The notes beneath the pieces were generated by a model. The model saw only the letters and a list, made by a program, of their open reading frames with translations, made no database searches and was not told the origin of the DNA. Source: Dermatemys mawii (lineage: Eukaryota > Chordata > Testudines > Dermatemydidae). Taken from it: a DNA stretch of 64,000 nt. Position 1 is the stretch's first letter. Every line of letters begins with the position of its first letter. Below are positions 23,062 through 38,000 of this stretch, in pieces. The stretch lies in assembly GCA_007922305.1 (NCBI GenBank), contig ML677358.1:12975343-13039342 (forward strand), given 5' to 3'. Position numbers and translations under genes: made by a program.

Positions 23062-26000
23062 GTAAGAAATAGAGGATTACTGGTTATGTGGTGAAATGAG
23101 GATTTAATTTAAAATTTGAATACTCATACTAGCCATCAGATAAATGTTTATCCTATAGCTATTCCCTCACAAATAAGCAGAGTTGGGCTATGTAAGCTTG
23201 GTATTTGAATAGGAAACCTAAGGAACACCAAGAAGTTACAGGCAGTGGTGGTGTTTATTTGCTAGGATGCATTCTTCCCTCTAATAAATTGATGCCCAAC
23301 GTAATACTGGGGAATGGTGTGTAGCTGTAGGTCTCCTCTACAAATAGGAGAGAAAATGAAGGTTGTGACCACTTTGGTCATTAAAGATCCCTGGGCACTT
23401 GGCATATGTGTTAAGGGTGTTTAAATCTGGTGTCCTGACCATAATTTGGCAATTGCATTCTATCTGCTTGAATTTTAGGTTAGCTAAATTATGCTGTTTC
23501 CTTTCCTAAACTGTTTTATGATATTGCTGTTTGACAAGTCACAATTGCTGCATTTGAATGGCTGATAAGGCATTCCTGTATATACTTAATATTTCCAGTT
23601 AAAGGACCTGATCCTGCATCCCTTACTTGAAGTCAGTTGGAATACACATAAATGACTAGATGTTTGAGGGTCTGATTCAGGAAAGCACTTTAGCATGTGT
23701 TTTCCTGACTAGGAGTGCTCTCCTCAATTAGGGCCTGAATCAATGTTGTAGAGTCAGACTCTGCCACCAAAGTGGTAGTACCTTTTTACTGTAGACAGTT
23801 ACATTTGTAAAGCATGTCAGGATCTCTTGGAATGAAAGGTGCTATACAGATGTAAAATTATTATGCTGGAGCCGGTCATAACAGCATAGTTAATGCTGAT
23901 GTAGAAGGTTAACTTAGCAGGAGTTGTAAACTTTTTTTTAATGAAAAGTTATAAAAATGGCAAAAACCAAAACAGAATGAAAACTTTGAGTTCTGTTTGA
24001 ATTTTTCATGCTGGTTTGATACGCAAATTCCAAAATTACTACAACCCCTCTTTTTAAATTTTTTTTCCCTCTGGATTGTTTTATCTTTTTCAGATCCTTT
24101 TGCAAGAATCCAGTATCAGTTATTGTTTCTCTCAATTGGTCACTTTTTCTCCATAATTGAAAAGAAATATGCTGAGATGTACTTGCCATCTTTAGCAGTA
24201 ACAATATAACAAGCAAAATCTTCCTCATGTGCGACTATGACTATACTACAGTTTTTCCACTAGAGATCAGTTTATGGTGCATTACAAACATTTGTAGCCT
24301 AGAATAAACTGTTTAGCAATATCCAGACTAGTCTTTACAAAGGTGTTAACTCCTTAGAGTTAATTGACAATCAGTCAATTCAAGATTTTATTTATACATA
24401 GATGCACATAAAATATACTTGGAGACAAGCCCTGTGTGTGAGGCACTATCCCACCAATTCCTTGTAGTTTAAGGGAAAATTCTGAGTTGATCAAGAGGAG
24501 ACCACGAGTTGAAATCTCACCTGTTCTGGCTGCGGTTTATATTCCATGTACTATTCTGCATTGCCAGTTGAACTTACCTGGAAATCAGTATTGAAAGTTT
24601 AAAATACACTGAATTTTTTTAAAGATATGTATTTTCCTTTAACTTTTATTTCTTTATGTATCTCCATGTAGCCAGGATTTTTATTCCTGGCAGGAAGAAT
24701 GTTCAAATGAAGCTGAATAACTTGACCCTTCTTTCCCTCCACTCTCACAATACCAGTGGGAAAATTCTGGACTCTTAAATAAAATAAAGAAATAAAACTT
24801 AAAGGAAGAAAAAAGACCAATTTATGTTAGTGCATATTTTCGTAATCATCAAAGTATGAGTGGCTTTATTAGGAGGAAGGGAGTTTAAAAAAAATAATCA
24901 GCAAGTACATTTGGAGTATAATTACTTAATTGGAAGAAGTGTTTAACATTGGTAGCTCATAGATGACTAAGTAGGCTATAAAAAGTCTGTTAAATGGTAG
25001 TGAGCCTATTTTGCCTCTGAGGAAATGATGATGATCTGATTTTCCTGCAGTCCTCTTGATATAATCTAGATGGTCTTTCTGATTAAAGGGTAGGAAGTCA
25101 GCCTTGCCCGAGAAATGTCTCTAATGATGTCCCTTATGATACTTCAGGTTCCTTCCATATGGAGGTGTAGATCTCTTGACTTTTTAAAATGAATCAGCAT
25201 TAATAGTCTCCATTTTACACAAAATAGATGTGGTTCTTGAGCCCATGGCCATAGCCAGAACAGCTTTTAGTAGAGTGCAGTTTGGGGACCCCTGTTCTAA
25301 AGTTACCTTTGTAGTTACAACAGGAATAGCACTGTTGTGCTCCAGAAGAAGCTGCTTGCTCTTCTTTGTTGAACAAATGGCATGAAAGAGAGCCTTTTTA
25401 TTTAGAAGATGGTGTGTGAATAAGAGCAGACACCAGAGAACCATCTTCCATTCGAAAGCCAGAGCACTAAAACTTAAAATATTAGTGATAAGTCCACATA
25501 GTTTCACTTGAAAAACACATGAACACTGAATGCATCATCAGTTCATAAATCTGTAAGTTGCTTTAAGTAGCACTTTCAGAGAGGAAGAGGCTATCCAAGG
25601 CTTAAAACATGGGCTCAAAAATGTCTAAAGGTCCCAGGCAACAAAACTGAAAGGAAAATTTGTGTGCGCCATCAAATTGTCATGCAATTAGAGGGGAGTC
25701 CCTTCTATATAGTCTTTCATTTTTAACCATATTGCAGAAAACTCTAAATACTGTTCAAACAAGATATCATAAAATACTCATTTAATGCTAGAACTAGATG
25801 TTTAAAATGTCTAAAGTTTTTTATTTTACTTGTGCGTGTGCTCTCTCGCTCTCTCTCTCTCTTACAGGGAAAGTAAGAAGCTTAAGTTCATCTTTATGGT
25901 CACTGACCCATTTGACAGCTTTGCATCTCAGTGACAATTCCTTATCCCGTATTCCTTCAGACATTGCCAAGCTTCACAATCTAGTATATCTGGACCTGTC

Positions 26001-29000
26001 CTCTAATAAAATCCGTAGTTTACCAGCAGAACTCGGAAACATGGTGTCACTCAGGTATGCAAATTACATTTCATGTTCATCTGCGACCCCAGCAGAAATC
26101 AGTTTCAGGTTTTGGCATGATTCTGTTGCGTAACTAACTAAAGCCAACATAAACAGTTTTTCCTAATGGTTGGAGTTGTAACTACAGCCCTAGCACTCTT
26201 ATCTTTGCCCTGATTCCCTCGTTGCCCCATGCAATAGTACACAATGAGCTCTTACAGAGCTGAGTGTGGTGGCGTGCACCTTGTGTGACATTCCTAAATC
26301 AGATTTACATACACACACGCCCTTCCAAACACATCCCCAAATCCTTATGCAGGGAGACTGCCTTTGAAGAACTGTTGACACCTATAGAGTTGGTGCCAGA
26401 GTTGTCCCTTACTTCATGACAAGAGAAAAAGAGTATTTTACAGCACCTACAACAAAGGTGGCATAGCCACTATAATAATACAAATAATACATAATAATAA
26501 TAAGAGCAGACTAAATATTTCTAAATAAAGATAATCAAAGAAAGTTAGTGGCTGTTTTCTTCATCTTAAATTACTACTCTAAGAATCTAATTTTGTGACG
26601 ATAGTTTTATAACACCTGAGAGATTTGCATAGCAACAGATACCTTGTGGGAGGGTTTCTCCCTGCCCCCCCCTTTTTTTCCCTGTGGTGGTCATGTACTT
26701 CCACTTCCATGCCAATAAATGAACATACTCTTTAGCTAGCCAGGCAATTACTAAAGTGAATTTTGTGCTTTTAGGTTGAAAGGTATAGAAGAGTCACAAG
26801 GCTAGGGATAGAATAAGTTAATTATTTATGGAAGTAAAACATATTAATGTTATCACTAGTTGGGTTTAATTGGGGCCACAGTATTTAATTTTGTTAATGG
26901 AGTCCTCCTCTTTAATGGTGGCAGGGAAGGGCAAGTATTATGGGCAAATTTCTCTTGTCCTTATAGGGTAATATTGAAATGTATAAATGACCTCAGTGAA
27001 GTACTGTATGTGGGATTATCATACGGTACCAGTGTTTGACTTCTAGACTTTTAAAGTATAGTTGCGCTTTTAACTGTTTAAACTCAACCATAGTTAATTT
27101 TGTTAAATCTAAAAACCCTACAAGATCGAGACTTCATAGAAACTTTATTTAAAAAAGAACTTGACTGCCACCATATATTTTATAGTACACCTGCATTGGG
27201 ATGATAGGCTAGGTGGCACCTTAAGATACTAATAATTGTATTTTCTTCATCCCTGAAAAAATTCCATGCTACTGAAAAAATTTAAACTAGTTGATTAAAA
27301 TTGAGAGTAAGCTATCAATAAATTCCAGAATAGTTAATACTTAAAACTATTATTTATCATGGGCCCTATTTAACAGTGGGAATTCAGCCTGAGAAAGAAA
27401 TACTGGTAGTGCCTTACATAATTTCCTCCAAACTCTGAGATACTTTATTTTTTGTTTTACCCCTACCATCTTTGCCCTAATTACAGTTTCTAATAATAAT
27501 TTCCCTCTACCTTACTGTCATTAAGTATCATCACCTACTCATCTTAAACTCACTGAAACATTCTGAGATTCACCTTGTGAATTAGTGTTCCTTTCTCTTC
27601 ATAAAGCCCTTTTCCTTTTAAAATATGGACGCAAATTATGTTCTTGTGCAAATGATGTTAGCATAGCGCTATGCAGAATAGTGCATGCAGATATTGGGCA
27701 AACTTTCCTAACTTTTTCCCAGTTTACTCCAATCCTGATTCTACAAACTTCCAGTTATCCCTGTCTTGAGCACAGCCTATAAAATCTTGTTCTGGCTGCA
27801 AAGTGTGCACTAACAAACTAGGATCAGACCACCAATCTAGTTTCCGTTTGTGACAAACATAATATTTGAATCCTGAGTTGTAGACACAAAAGGTAATAAA
27901 AGTACATTAACCCAGTGCACACTCCCTGTCCTCAATAATTGCAAATGATCCATGATTTCTTTTCACTGGGGTTAAAGTGAAGAACAGTTCGTAAGTGCTT
28001 CCTATGTGGTAGTGCTCTGCAGGTCTGAATCCCATGGTAGTTTTGAGTTACCTGCTGACTGCTACTGCACTCTCCTTGTAGTTTGTGGTATAATTTCCAG
28101 ACTAACAGGACTAGCTTTGAATATCACCAGTATTATGGACCAGATAAATGGTGTGTGCTGGCATTCCCTAGAACAGGGGTAGGCAAACTATGACCCATGG
28201 GCCTGTCCTGCCTGGCCCCTGAACTCCCGGCTGGGGAGGCTCCCTCCTGCCCCTCCCTCTCCTTCTCTCTCCCTCCAGAGGCACTCCGTCACTTTGGGAG
28301 GGGCAGGGCTGCATGCTCCTGCAGGGTAGCATGTCTGGCTCCGTGCAGCTGCCAAACGTGCAGATCTGAGCAGCATGGTAAGGGGACTGGGAGATTGGGT
28401 AAGGGGCAGGGAGCCCCGGGAGACAGGGAGCAGAGGGCAGTTCGATAGGGCGGAGGTTCTGGGTGGGGGTAGTCAGTGGATGGGGGGAGGATTGGACAGG
28501 GTGTGGGAGTCCCAGGGGTCTGTCGGGATGGGGGGAGTGGATAGGGGTCGAGGCAGTCAGGGGACAGGGAGCAGGGTGGGTTGGGTGGGGAGGACCCTGG
28601 GGGGGTGGGTGGGGAGTCTCAGGAGGAGGGAGTCAGGATGCAAGGAGCAGGTGGGGTTGGATAGGTCAGGGATTCTGAGGGAGGCAGTCAGGGGGCAGGG
28701 AAGTGGGAGGCGGTTGGATAGGGGGCAGGACCAGGCTATCTGGGGAGGCACAGCCTTCCCTATCCCTAGCCCTCTATATAATTTTGCAACCTCGATGTGG
28801 CCCTCGGGCCAAAAAGTTTGCCCACTCCTGTCCTAGAATCTCTTTTTAGAGTCAATAAATAGCCCAGGGGTTAGCAACCTCTCAGAAGTGGTGTGCCAAG
28901 TCTTCATTTATTCACTCTAATTTAAGGTTTCGCATGCCAGTAATACATTTTAATGTTTTTAGGTCTCTTTCTGTAAGTCTATAATATATAACTAAACTAT

Positions 29001-32000
29001 TGGTGTATATAAAATAAATAAGGTTTTTAAAATGTTTAAGTAGCTTAGTTTAAAATTAAATTAAAATGCAGAGCCTCCCGGAACAGTGGCCTGGACCCAG
29101 GCAGCGTGAATGCCACTGAAAATCCGCTTGCGTGCCGCCTTTGGCACTTGTGCCATAGGTTGCCTACCTCTGAAATAGCTCCTTCAACTTCCATGTCTGG
29201 ACACTCTTTTTATAAAGGGCATAGCTTGTCTAAGATCCATTGTGTCTCCCTGTCACATGCAGACAAAATTTGTTCCAATGACTTTGGGAGACAGTGAACC
29301 AGCCCATGGAAAATGAACAAGTTGCCGATCTTAGGGTGTCTCCCCCACCTCCCCTTCCTCCAATCACAGATTTTTCTCCAACACAACTGGAGATTTCAGG
29401 GAGCTCAGATTCTTTGTTTGTTTGGAAGGACTAGTATGACTTGCTGTGATCCTCTGTGCTACTTAAAGGGACCTCTTTGATGCCAAAGAGCATTAACCAA
29501 AATGAGATTAAACTAGACAACTATCCTTATTCTGTGTGAAGTAGGGAAAAAGCCTCAGTGATTCTTTCTGCTATGCCACTCTCCAAGCTTAACGTTTTTC
29601 TTTAACAATTTATGAAAACTGTACTTGATTTGTTAGTGGAACTGTAATCTATACCTAGAATGAATCCAGGTGAGCACCTTGAACCAAGAGCTCACCCATC
29701 CCTTAAGAGTTCTGTAAAGTTCCCAAAAGCTTATAGACAAAAAGGTACCTTCAAAAAGAATAATGTATTAGTTGCTCTTTGGGATCATGTAGAATATTAT
29801 TCCCATGTGATAGTCCAGTGGTTTTCACCCTGTAGTCTGTGAACCCCTGGAGGCCCACAGATTATGTCAAAGGTGTCTGTGAAAGGTGACTATGAAAATG
29901 AAGTTTCAGACCCCAGAAAAGGCGTTCAGTTTTTCTGATCAATCAAATGTATGTGAATATCTCTCCCTACAGATCAAAACCCAAAAGTGTTTTTGTCATA
30001 GGACGCTAAACTGTGGGCTTTTTTCTCATGCTGTGTGAAATGCCGTGCTAAACCAAGCACGTGCAACATTTATAGTTGAATTCTGTTCAGTCTGTTTTCA
30101 GTCTAAGAATTCAGTCTATAATGGGGGTCCGCAGACTACAGGTTGAATTTCCAAAGGGGTGTGCACATCCATTTGAAATTTTTTAGGGGTCTGCAAATGA
30201 AAAACGGTTCACAAACACTGTGGTAGTCAAATAAAGCTTGAATGACTTAGGCAGGTGGTGGAAAGTTGATAGGGTTTTTGTTTTTAAATCTTTTGCTCTC
30301 TCTCACTCCCCTGAGCAGTATATGTTACTGCCTGGAAATCTAGGAATGGAGTAGACATCCTAAAATGTATGCTCTTTTTACATCTTGCAAGGAATAGCTA
30401 GGGAACTCTAGTCTGGCAGAATCAGATGGGTAACTGTTATGTAGGTCTTATGCAGTCTTATGTAACGATTGTGACTATATCACAGATTTTATCCGTTATA
30501 ACTAAACTGGACCATTTTAGGGATGGTCTACAGTGAAAAATTATTGGCATAGCTATGTCTCTAAAGGGTGTGCAAAAATTACATCCTTGAGAAACATAGT
30601 TAAGCTGACCTGACCCCCAATGTGATGTGTTAATGCAGAGAGAGAGGGATAGCAGCATGCTTACATAGTAATATAATAGCAGTAATAGTACTGGAACCAT
30701 TTTTTGTTTGTTCTTGGTTTTATTTTAATGGCTATAATCTTATTTTCGTAATTGTCCTTTAAACTTAACTCAGCCATTTGTAGTCCAGCTTGTCAAACTT
30801 TAATTGCTTCATTTCTTGTAATTCCTTAATATTTTAATTATTGTTGACATTTACAAAAGCTTATGATCATATAGGTAGATTCTCCACCCCCAATAGCTTC
30901 TGCTCTGTACTTCAGATTTAATAAACTTTTTTCATTGTGTTCAGCATAATGCCCCTGATCCTTCCTGACTGTTTAGTCTTCCAATTTTTCCAAGTAGTGG
31001 TGTGATAGTACTGTTTCTTTCTTATAGTGAAACTGTTTCAGCAATAAACAGTTGATCGCAAATACTGTTTTACATCCCACTTCATATTATTCTGATTTTT
31101 GCCTACAGGGAACTCCATTTAAATAACAACCTGTTACGGGTTCTACCATTTGAGCTGGGAAAACTATTTCAGTTACAGACATTAGGTCTGAAAGGTATGA
31201 CTTTTACCTACATTTTTTTGTTTTGATCTCATTCTTGAGCCACAGCTGTTTTAAGCTATGAATTTTATAAAATGTTACCAAATAGCAGCTGTTGGTTTAG
31301 GAATATATTCTTCTCTTTTATAAATATATTGAGATTTAATGAATCTGGCCCAAAAAAGAATGAAAAATCAAGTTTATTTTCTGGTTGCCTACATGGAAGT
31401 TAGATATAGCTTTTGATTAAATCTGGCCTAATTGAATTTACAATGCAGTTATGGAACTCTCTTTCTCCCCAAAAAGGGGGATCAGCTGGATACCTTTTTT
31501 AGGATTTTCTACTGCTACAGATTACCATAGTATCTGACTGCAAATAGCAATTAAAAATTGATTTTCAAAATTTTGGGGCCAATACTGTAAGTGTTTGGCA
31601 TGTAGATCTATTGACTTCTGTGGGAGTTTGTATGAATGAAAGGCTTGCAAGATCAGGCTCTTTCTATTGAGTATGATGCCTACAAACTGCATTAAATCTC
31701 AAAAGTCTAACATTTATTATGATTGGACAGTTATACTGTCCCCTATTTGTGTAAACTTTTAGAGTCTGACTCTATAGAGTAGCCCCCTTAATTAATCCAG
31801 GCCAGATTCTCTGAGATCTGGCAGAAAGATACCCTATTCTAGTGGTAGATGTCCAGCAGAGAATTCTTTTGGCCTATGGGAGGCCACTGTCTTATGAAAT
31901 AAAACTGATGGAGATTGCTTTTGCATCAGACATATTCCCTACCACCATTGTAAGTGTGTTTGGAGGAGGGGCAGTGATGAAAGTTAGAGCTGTCCTTCTA

Positions 32001-35000
32001 GAACTCAGATACAGAAGAGAATGTAAGTGTTTGCAGGAATGGAAAATTGAAATACTTTTTGAAAAGGGAAACCATTCTCACTGTTCTGCAATCATATATC
32101 CAAGATTTTAAACACCAACACACACACACTCATCATTTTTCTGGTTCAATTTTACTTTTTATAAACATGTTTGCAGGAAATCCACTTACACAGGATATAC
32201 TGAACCTCTACCAGGAACCGGATGGAACACGAAGGCTCCTGAATTATTTGCTTGATAATTTGGCAGGTACTGCAAAAAGAAGTAAGTGATCATTTCTAAA
32301 ATATTTATTTATGCCATTTAAAATAAATACGATTACTTCACTTTGTGTATGTTTTTTTTTAAATGTTCTAATAGTTTCAACAGAACAACCACCTCCAAGA
32401 TCTTGGATTATGTTGCAAGAACCAGACCGAACAAGACCAACAGGTAGCATTACAATGACTCTTTATAGATTCCCTCACGCCCTATCTAAAATCACTTCAC
32501 TATTACTGTCTGCTGAAGTATTTCTTTTTGATACTTAAACATCTCCTACTCACTGATGGTAGCCAGCATAGGCATTCCTACATCAAACAGCACATTTGTC
32601 TGTGGAATTAGCTACTTTTTTCTTAAAGGTAATGCCTTTATCTTTAACTGGATTACTCACTTCTAGAGTTGAACTAGTTATTCAAGTATTTTAAAAATAG
32701 CTGATTAATTGAATGATTAAAAAGAACAGGAGTATTTGTGGCACCTTAGAGACTAACAAATTTATTTCAGCATAAGCTTTCGTAGGCTATAGCCTACTTC
32801 ATCGGATGCATAGAATGGAACACACAGTAGTAAGATAGATAGATAGATAGATATATACACACACAGAAAACATGAAAAGTTGGAAGTTGCCATACCAATT
32901 CTAAGAGGCTATTTAATTTAGATGAGCTATTAACAACAGGAGGAAAAAAAAACCTTTTGTAGTGATAATCAAGATGGCCTATATCAGACAGTTGACAAGA
33001 CGGTGTAAGGATACTTAACATGGGGAAATAGATTCAATTTGTGTAATGGCCCAGCCATTTCCAGTCTCTGTTTAACCCTGATTGTTGAAGAATCCAGGAA
33101 CAGCAAAAAAGTTCACCCTGATTTTCAACAAATGTAGAATAAAAAAAAATTCCTGGGCAATCAGAAAATATTTATATTTAAAACTTGTGGCCCCAAGAAA
33201 ATCTATGGAATTGCTCTTTACTAGTTATTGTATTAAAGAAACAATAGATTTTTGTTGTACAAAACTGAGGCTTGTTGTTACTAAGGTTGGGAACTGTGCC
33301 AATTTATTTGATATGTTTAATCTTTAGTTCCAAACATTACAAGTTTAACTTATTCTTCAACTAATCAGTAGAGAAATTTTAAATAACTTGAAAGAAACTA
33401 CAGGGGTTAGTCACTGAAATTTTAAAATGGATGATGCATTTTAATTCTACTTTTGCCCCTTCCCCATTTTCTGATATTTAGTGGTTGTCATAATATGCTG
33501 CCTAGAACCTGGCATATATCAAAATGCTACTTTTGTGAAAGTCTTTTAATTCCTTAATTTTTCCCCCCCAGTCTTAATTTTTCTGTAATCACTCTAACAT
33601 TGGTCATGTTACTGGTGTGGATATTCTGTTGGCCTTACTAAAAGTAACACAGTATTTTTGTCAGTGTCCTGCTCACTCATAAGATATTGGTCAATGTTCC
33701 AAGCCACTTTGGAACTTGGTTAAGGGGGAAGCCTCCAGGAGGCACTTTTCAAGGGAGGAAGAACCAGGCAAGAACACAAGAATAAGTGTGTCTTTATGAA
33801 CAAAGCCCTCCTGGCCAGGAACCACTTTGCCCCACATCTCCATACTGCCAAATTCTATGCCCTGTCTCATTTGAGGATATGGTAGTGGGCAGGTATGTAG
33901 CATGAAGAATGCTCATTGTTTGGTGGGTGAGCAGTCCTTCTGGATGGAGGGAGTTGAGAAGCTAGAAATCTCCTACTTTGAGGAGTAAGGAAGGGAGTAG
34001 GGGACTGATGGGAAGGAAGACACATGAAAGTCAAATTAGGTCAGCTCTTATCTCCTCACTGCAGAATTGGGTGCAATGATAGGGTTATACAGGTTAAACT
34101 AATGACCTATTGGAAAGCATTGCGCTTAAAACAAGCATTGGGTTTAAACAAACACATTTTTAGTGTATAAATACAGCTCTGTAAACATTTCAAAAGGGAA
34201 AAAGTGTCTGCCTCCCCCACTCCTTCCTGCTTGCTTCTAGGTCCTTTTTTGTCTGTCTTTGCGTGGAGAACGTTGGCAAGATATTTGATGGACGTGAATA
34301 ATAAGATTGTCACAGCATCTCTACTACATTCAGACTGTAGGGCTGCAGCTAAGGTTATGACTTCTTTGTTCAGGTCTGTCTAAGATCTTGATAAGACCCT
34401 CCAGCAAAGAGCCAAGCAAGACCATGATAGGTTTTTTTGTTTTTCTTTTAAGCTTTCTTTAATTTTGTTTTTCTTAGAATAGACTAAGACTCAGATACTC
34501 TCCCTACATAATACAGAAGCTGTAGTGGGCAAAAGAAATCTAATTTTTTGCTTTGCAATTTATCTTTTTTAGAATTAAGCCTTTTCACTGCAGACTTTTT
34601 TCCCTTTACTTTTTAAATATTAGTTCAGACCTGGGCCACCCAGTTGCATGATTGTAAGCTCAATCTTACTGAGTGTTATTTGAGATCCTCTTCCTACAAC
34701 AGGCTTTTCATAGGCTCAGGGTCCACCATGTAGTCCCAGTTACAGGACTGGGGCTTACATCAGAATTTAATTCCTTCATTAAGTGTATTACAATATATCC
34801 CAATCGGGTTTGGGGGTCCCATTTTACTTATTAACATGCAAGGACAGCGTAACAGTCAAAAGGATCAACATCTACTGTTAAAGTTTTTAAGCAAACATTT
34901 TAAGAAACAAAGCTATAATGGGTTTAATTCTCAATATAAACTGCCCTTGTCTGCTATTCCCATTCATATCGGCAACATATGGAGGTTTTTTAGTAACCTG

Positions 35001-38000
35001 TTAACAATGAATGCTGTATGCCCAGACAAAAGGCGTGGCCAGTTATTTTAGAGAGAACATTGATGCAGTTTTCTGTAGGGTCAGCTGTTTAAACTGTATA
35101 TTTGAGTCAAAGCACTTGAAGCATAACCTCATTAAAATTACTGAAGGGGAAAAATGAATAATGTAATTAGTGCTTTTTAGTAAAATATATCAGTAATTTA
35201 AATTATTTTTCTGCAGCCTTGTTTTCTGTCATGTGTTACAACGTACTTTGTGATAAATATGCCACCCGGCAGTTATATGGCTATTGTCCATCGTGGGCAC
35301 TGAACTGGGAGTACAGAAAAAAAGCCATTATGCAGGAAATCTTGAACTGCAATGCTGACATCATAAGTCTTCAGGTAAATGATACATTTATTTTTCCTTT
35401 TGTGTTCACTTGTATTGACTTTTGTACATTACATTAGTTAAAGTGAACTTTCTTTTAAAGCAATGTGTCGTAATTTAGAACACTTATTCATTGCTTAACA
35501 TCAAAAGAATGCTTTTCAACCTACACAGTTGGAACACTAACCAGCAGCTGCTGATCAGAGAAATGTGTTGAAGTGTGTGTGTGTATATTTGATCTGATGC
35601 ATGTTCAAATAAAAGGCATGAGATAATCATATCTCTGGGGATTACTGAAATTTATTTATATCTTTTGCCTTAAAATAGCAGCATGGCTGTCTTATGCTTA
35701 CATTCCTTGATTTATCTAATTTTTTGAGTTTCCTAAAGCCAGATTGGTAACTTATACTTACTTTTGTAGTATTTAGCCTCTTTTAGAAGAAATTCCAGTG
35801 TTCTGTACTCTGGTGGTGCTAAACAAATAAAGTGTGCTGTCTTATAACTTTACAGGAAGTCGAAACTGAACAGTACTACAGTTTTTTCCTGACAGAACTG
35901 AAGGAGCGTGGTTATAATGGGTTCTTCAGTCCAAAATCTAGGGCTAGGACAATGTCCGAACAGGAAAGAAAACATGTTGATGGTTGTGCAATATTTTTCA
36001 GGACAGAAAAGTAAGTGTGTTTCATAAAACCTTCTATTGTGCCAGTTCCCTTTTGCATAATTCTTCTAGGTCAAATTTAGGCCCCAAGTCGCTGTGATGA
36101 AGAAGTGTGTCTTTGTGGAACTTCTATCCTAACATTGCTGGGGACAGTGGGAGGAGTTCACACTCCTTGGGGCTTTTTTAGCCAGAGCTAGACACTTTTT
36201 TGTATATCTGACCCTTATATGGCAATTCCTACTTCTAGAACAGCAGTGTCCAATAGAAATTAGATGCTAGCCACACTTGCAGTTTTGAACTTTTCTTATT
36301 AGCCACATTATAAAAAAGCCACATGCATTAGCCAAAATTTAATAGCCTATTAGCCACATGTGGATAGTGGCGAATGTATTGGACACCGCTGCTCTAGAAG
36401 GAATAGTCTGCACAAGATGCACTGTGTTGGGCACAACTACTTTTAAAAAAGCCCATATTAACAATTCTCTTTTAATGTTTTGTGCTTTGTTGTATGAAAA
36501 CGAAAAAACACTAACATGAAATATAAAGGTAAGTACAATAAAAGTATCCTGAAATATTTTGTATTTATTCACTATTGGTGGTGTTATTAAGCTCAGAAAA
36601 CCCCCCAAAGCTTAAGAAAAAAGAAATAAACAATTGGAAACATGGGAAATGTGACATGTAGAATACACACTTCAGGCAAAAGAAATGTCCATCATAAAAC
36701 TGTAACACCAGTCTAGCTCTTCAGCTATTTTTGCAATGCTAATCTGAGAGAGCTTCATGCTGAGGTGAAATTTGCCCTATTGCAGAGGCCCCCAACCCCG
36801 ATCCACTAGAAAACTGGTTTGAATCGATTGGAAGCAGCATATCACTCTGTACTGGGGAGAGCTTCACAATGAAAACTCTAGCAAGAATTTTGTCCTTGAA
36901 TTATTTTAAATTCAAATGCACTCAGTCTGAGACAATAGAGAAAAGACTACGGTCTTTAATTTATTTCTTGAGTGGAATTAGACTGAGTCATTTCGCTTTT
37001 TATGAAAAGTGAGACACTTGTCCTTGTTACCCGAACAGTTTCTAAAATATAAGCCTAAACTTTAAAAAATGACTAGTGATTTTTGAGTGCCCAAATTGAG
37101 AGACCTTAAAGGGACTTGATTTTCAAAAGGTGGGAGAACTCAGGGCTTTCTGAAATCCGGAGCTATTTTAAGGTATCTAAAGTCAGGTACCAAAAATATT
37201 GGGACACCCAAAATCATTAATCACTTTTCAAAATGTAAGGAATATATAGACAATTAAATTTTCCATCTCTGAAACAGTGATTGTCCTAGGTATCTAAGCC
37301 TTTAAGAATTTTTCTGGTTTCTGTTGTGTCCACAAAACAATGCAGATGCCTGTGTCAATACACTGTGGTTCAAAAACAAGTGTTGTCAGTCTCTCTTAAG
37401 CTTGCTAGCCCAAATCAGTAAATATGATAGTTCAGGAGAAGTAAAATATCTTAGTGTATTTAAAATTTTTCTAAATAAAGTCTGAAAGAATATGAGAAGT
37501 GTTGATTTTGGGAAGGAGTGGTTAATTTAAATCTGCTTAAGATGGAGTGCAGATAAAAATTGCTAATATATCCTCCGACTTGAGCTCAGCATTTTTATAA
37601 AGCAGTAATGTGACTGGCTGAGATTCTGGTAACGTAGTTTACTTATCTAACAAGTTTTAATTAAAATGAGGAAGAAACTATAGTATTTCCTTGTCATTTG
37701 ACAAGTTAAGAAACCACACAATGTTGTTCTTTCAGATTCATCTTAGTTCAGAAACATACTGTTGAGTTCAATCAACTAGCTATGGCAAACTCAGAAGGGT
37801 CTGAAGCGATGCTGAACAGAGTTATGACAAAAGATAACATTGGAGTTGCTGTGCTGCTAGAGCTGCGCAAGGAATTAATAGAAATGTCATGTAAGTAATT
37901 TAATAGTTTTTTGACTGGATTGTGATACAGTATGAGACAGTCTCAAATACAAAATTTGTTTCAGTAAAATAGAGAATAGAAAACGACATTCCACAAATAA

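Noticed and set aside
25270..25300. 'agtttggggacccctg', like the right end of the hAT-type MITE at 49498
   Set aside because: No left end or target duplication nearby; a fragment or chance match at most.
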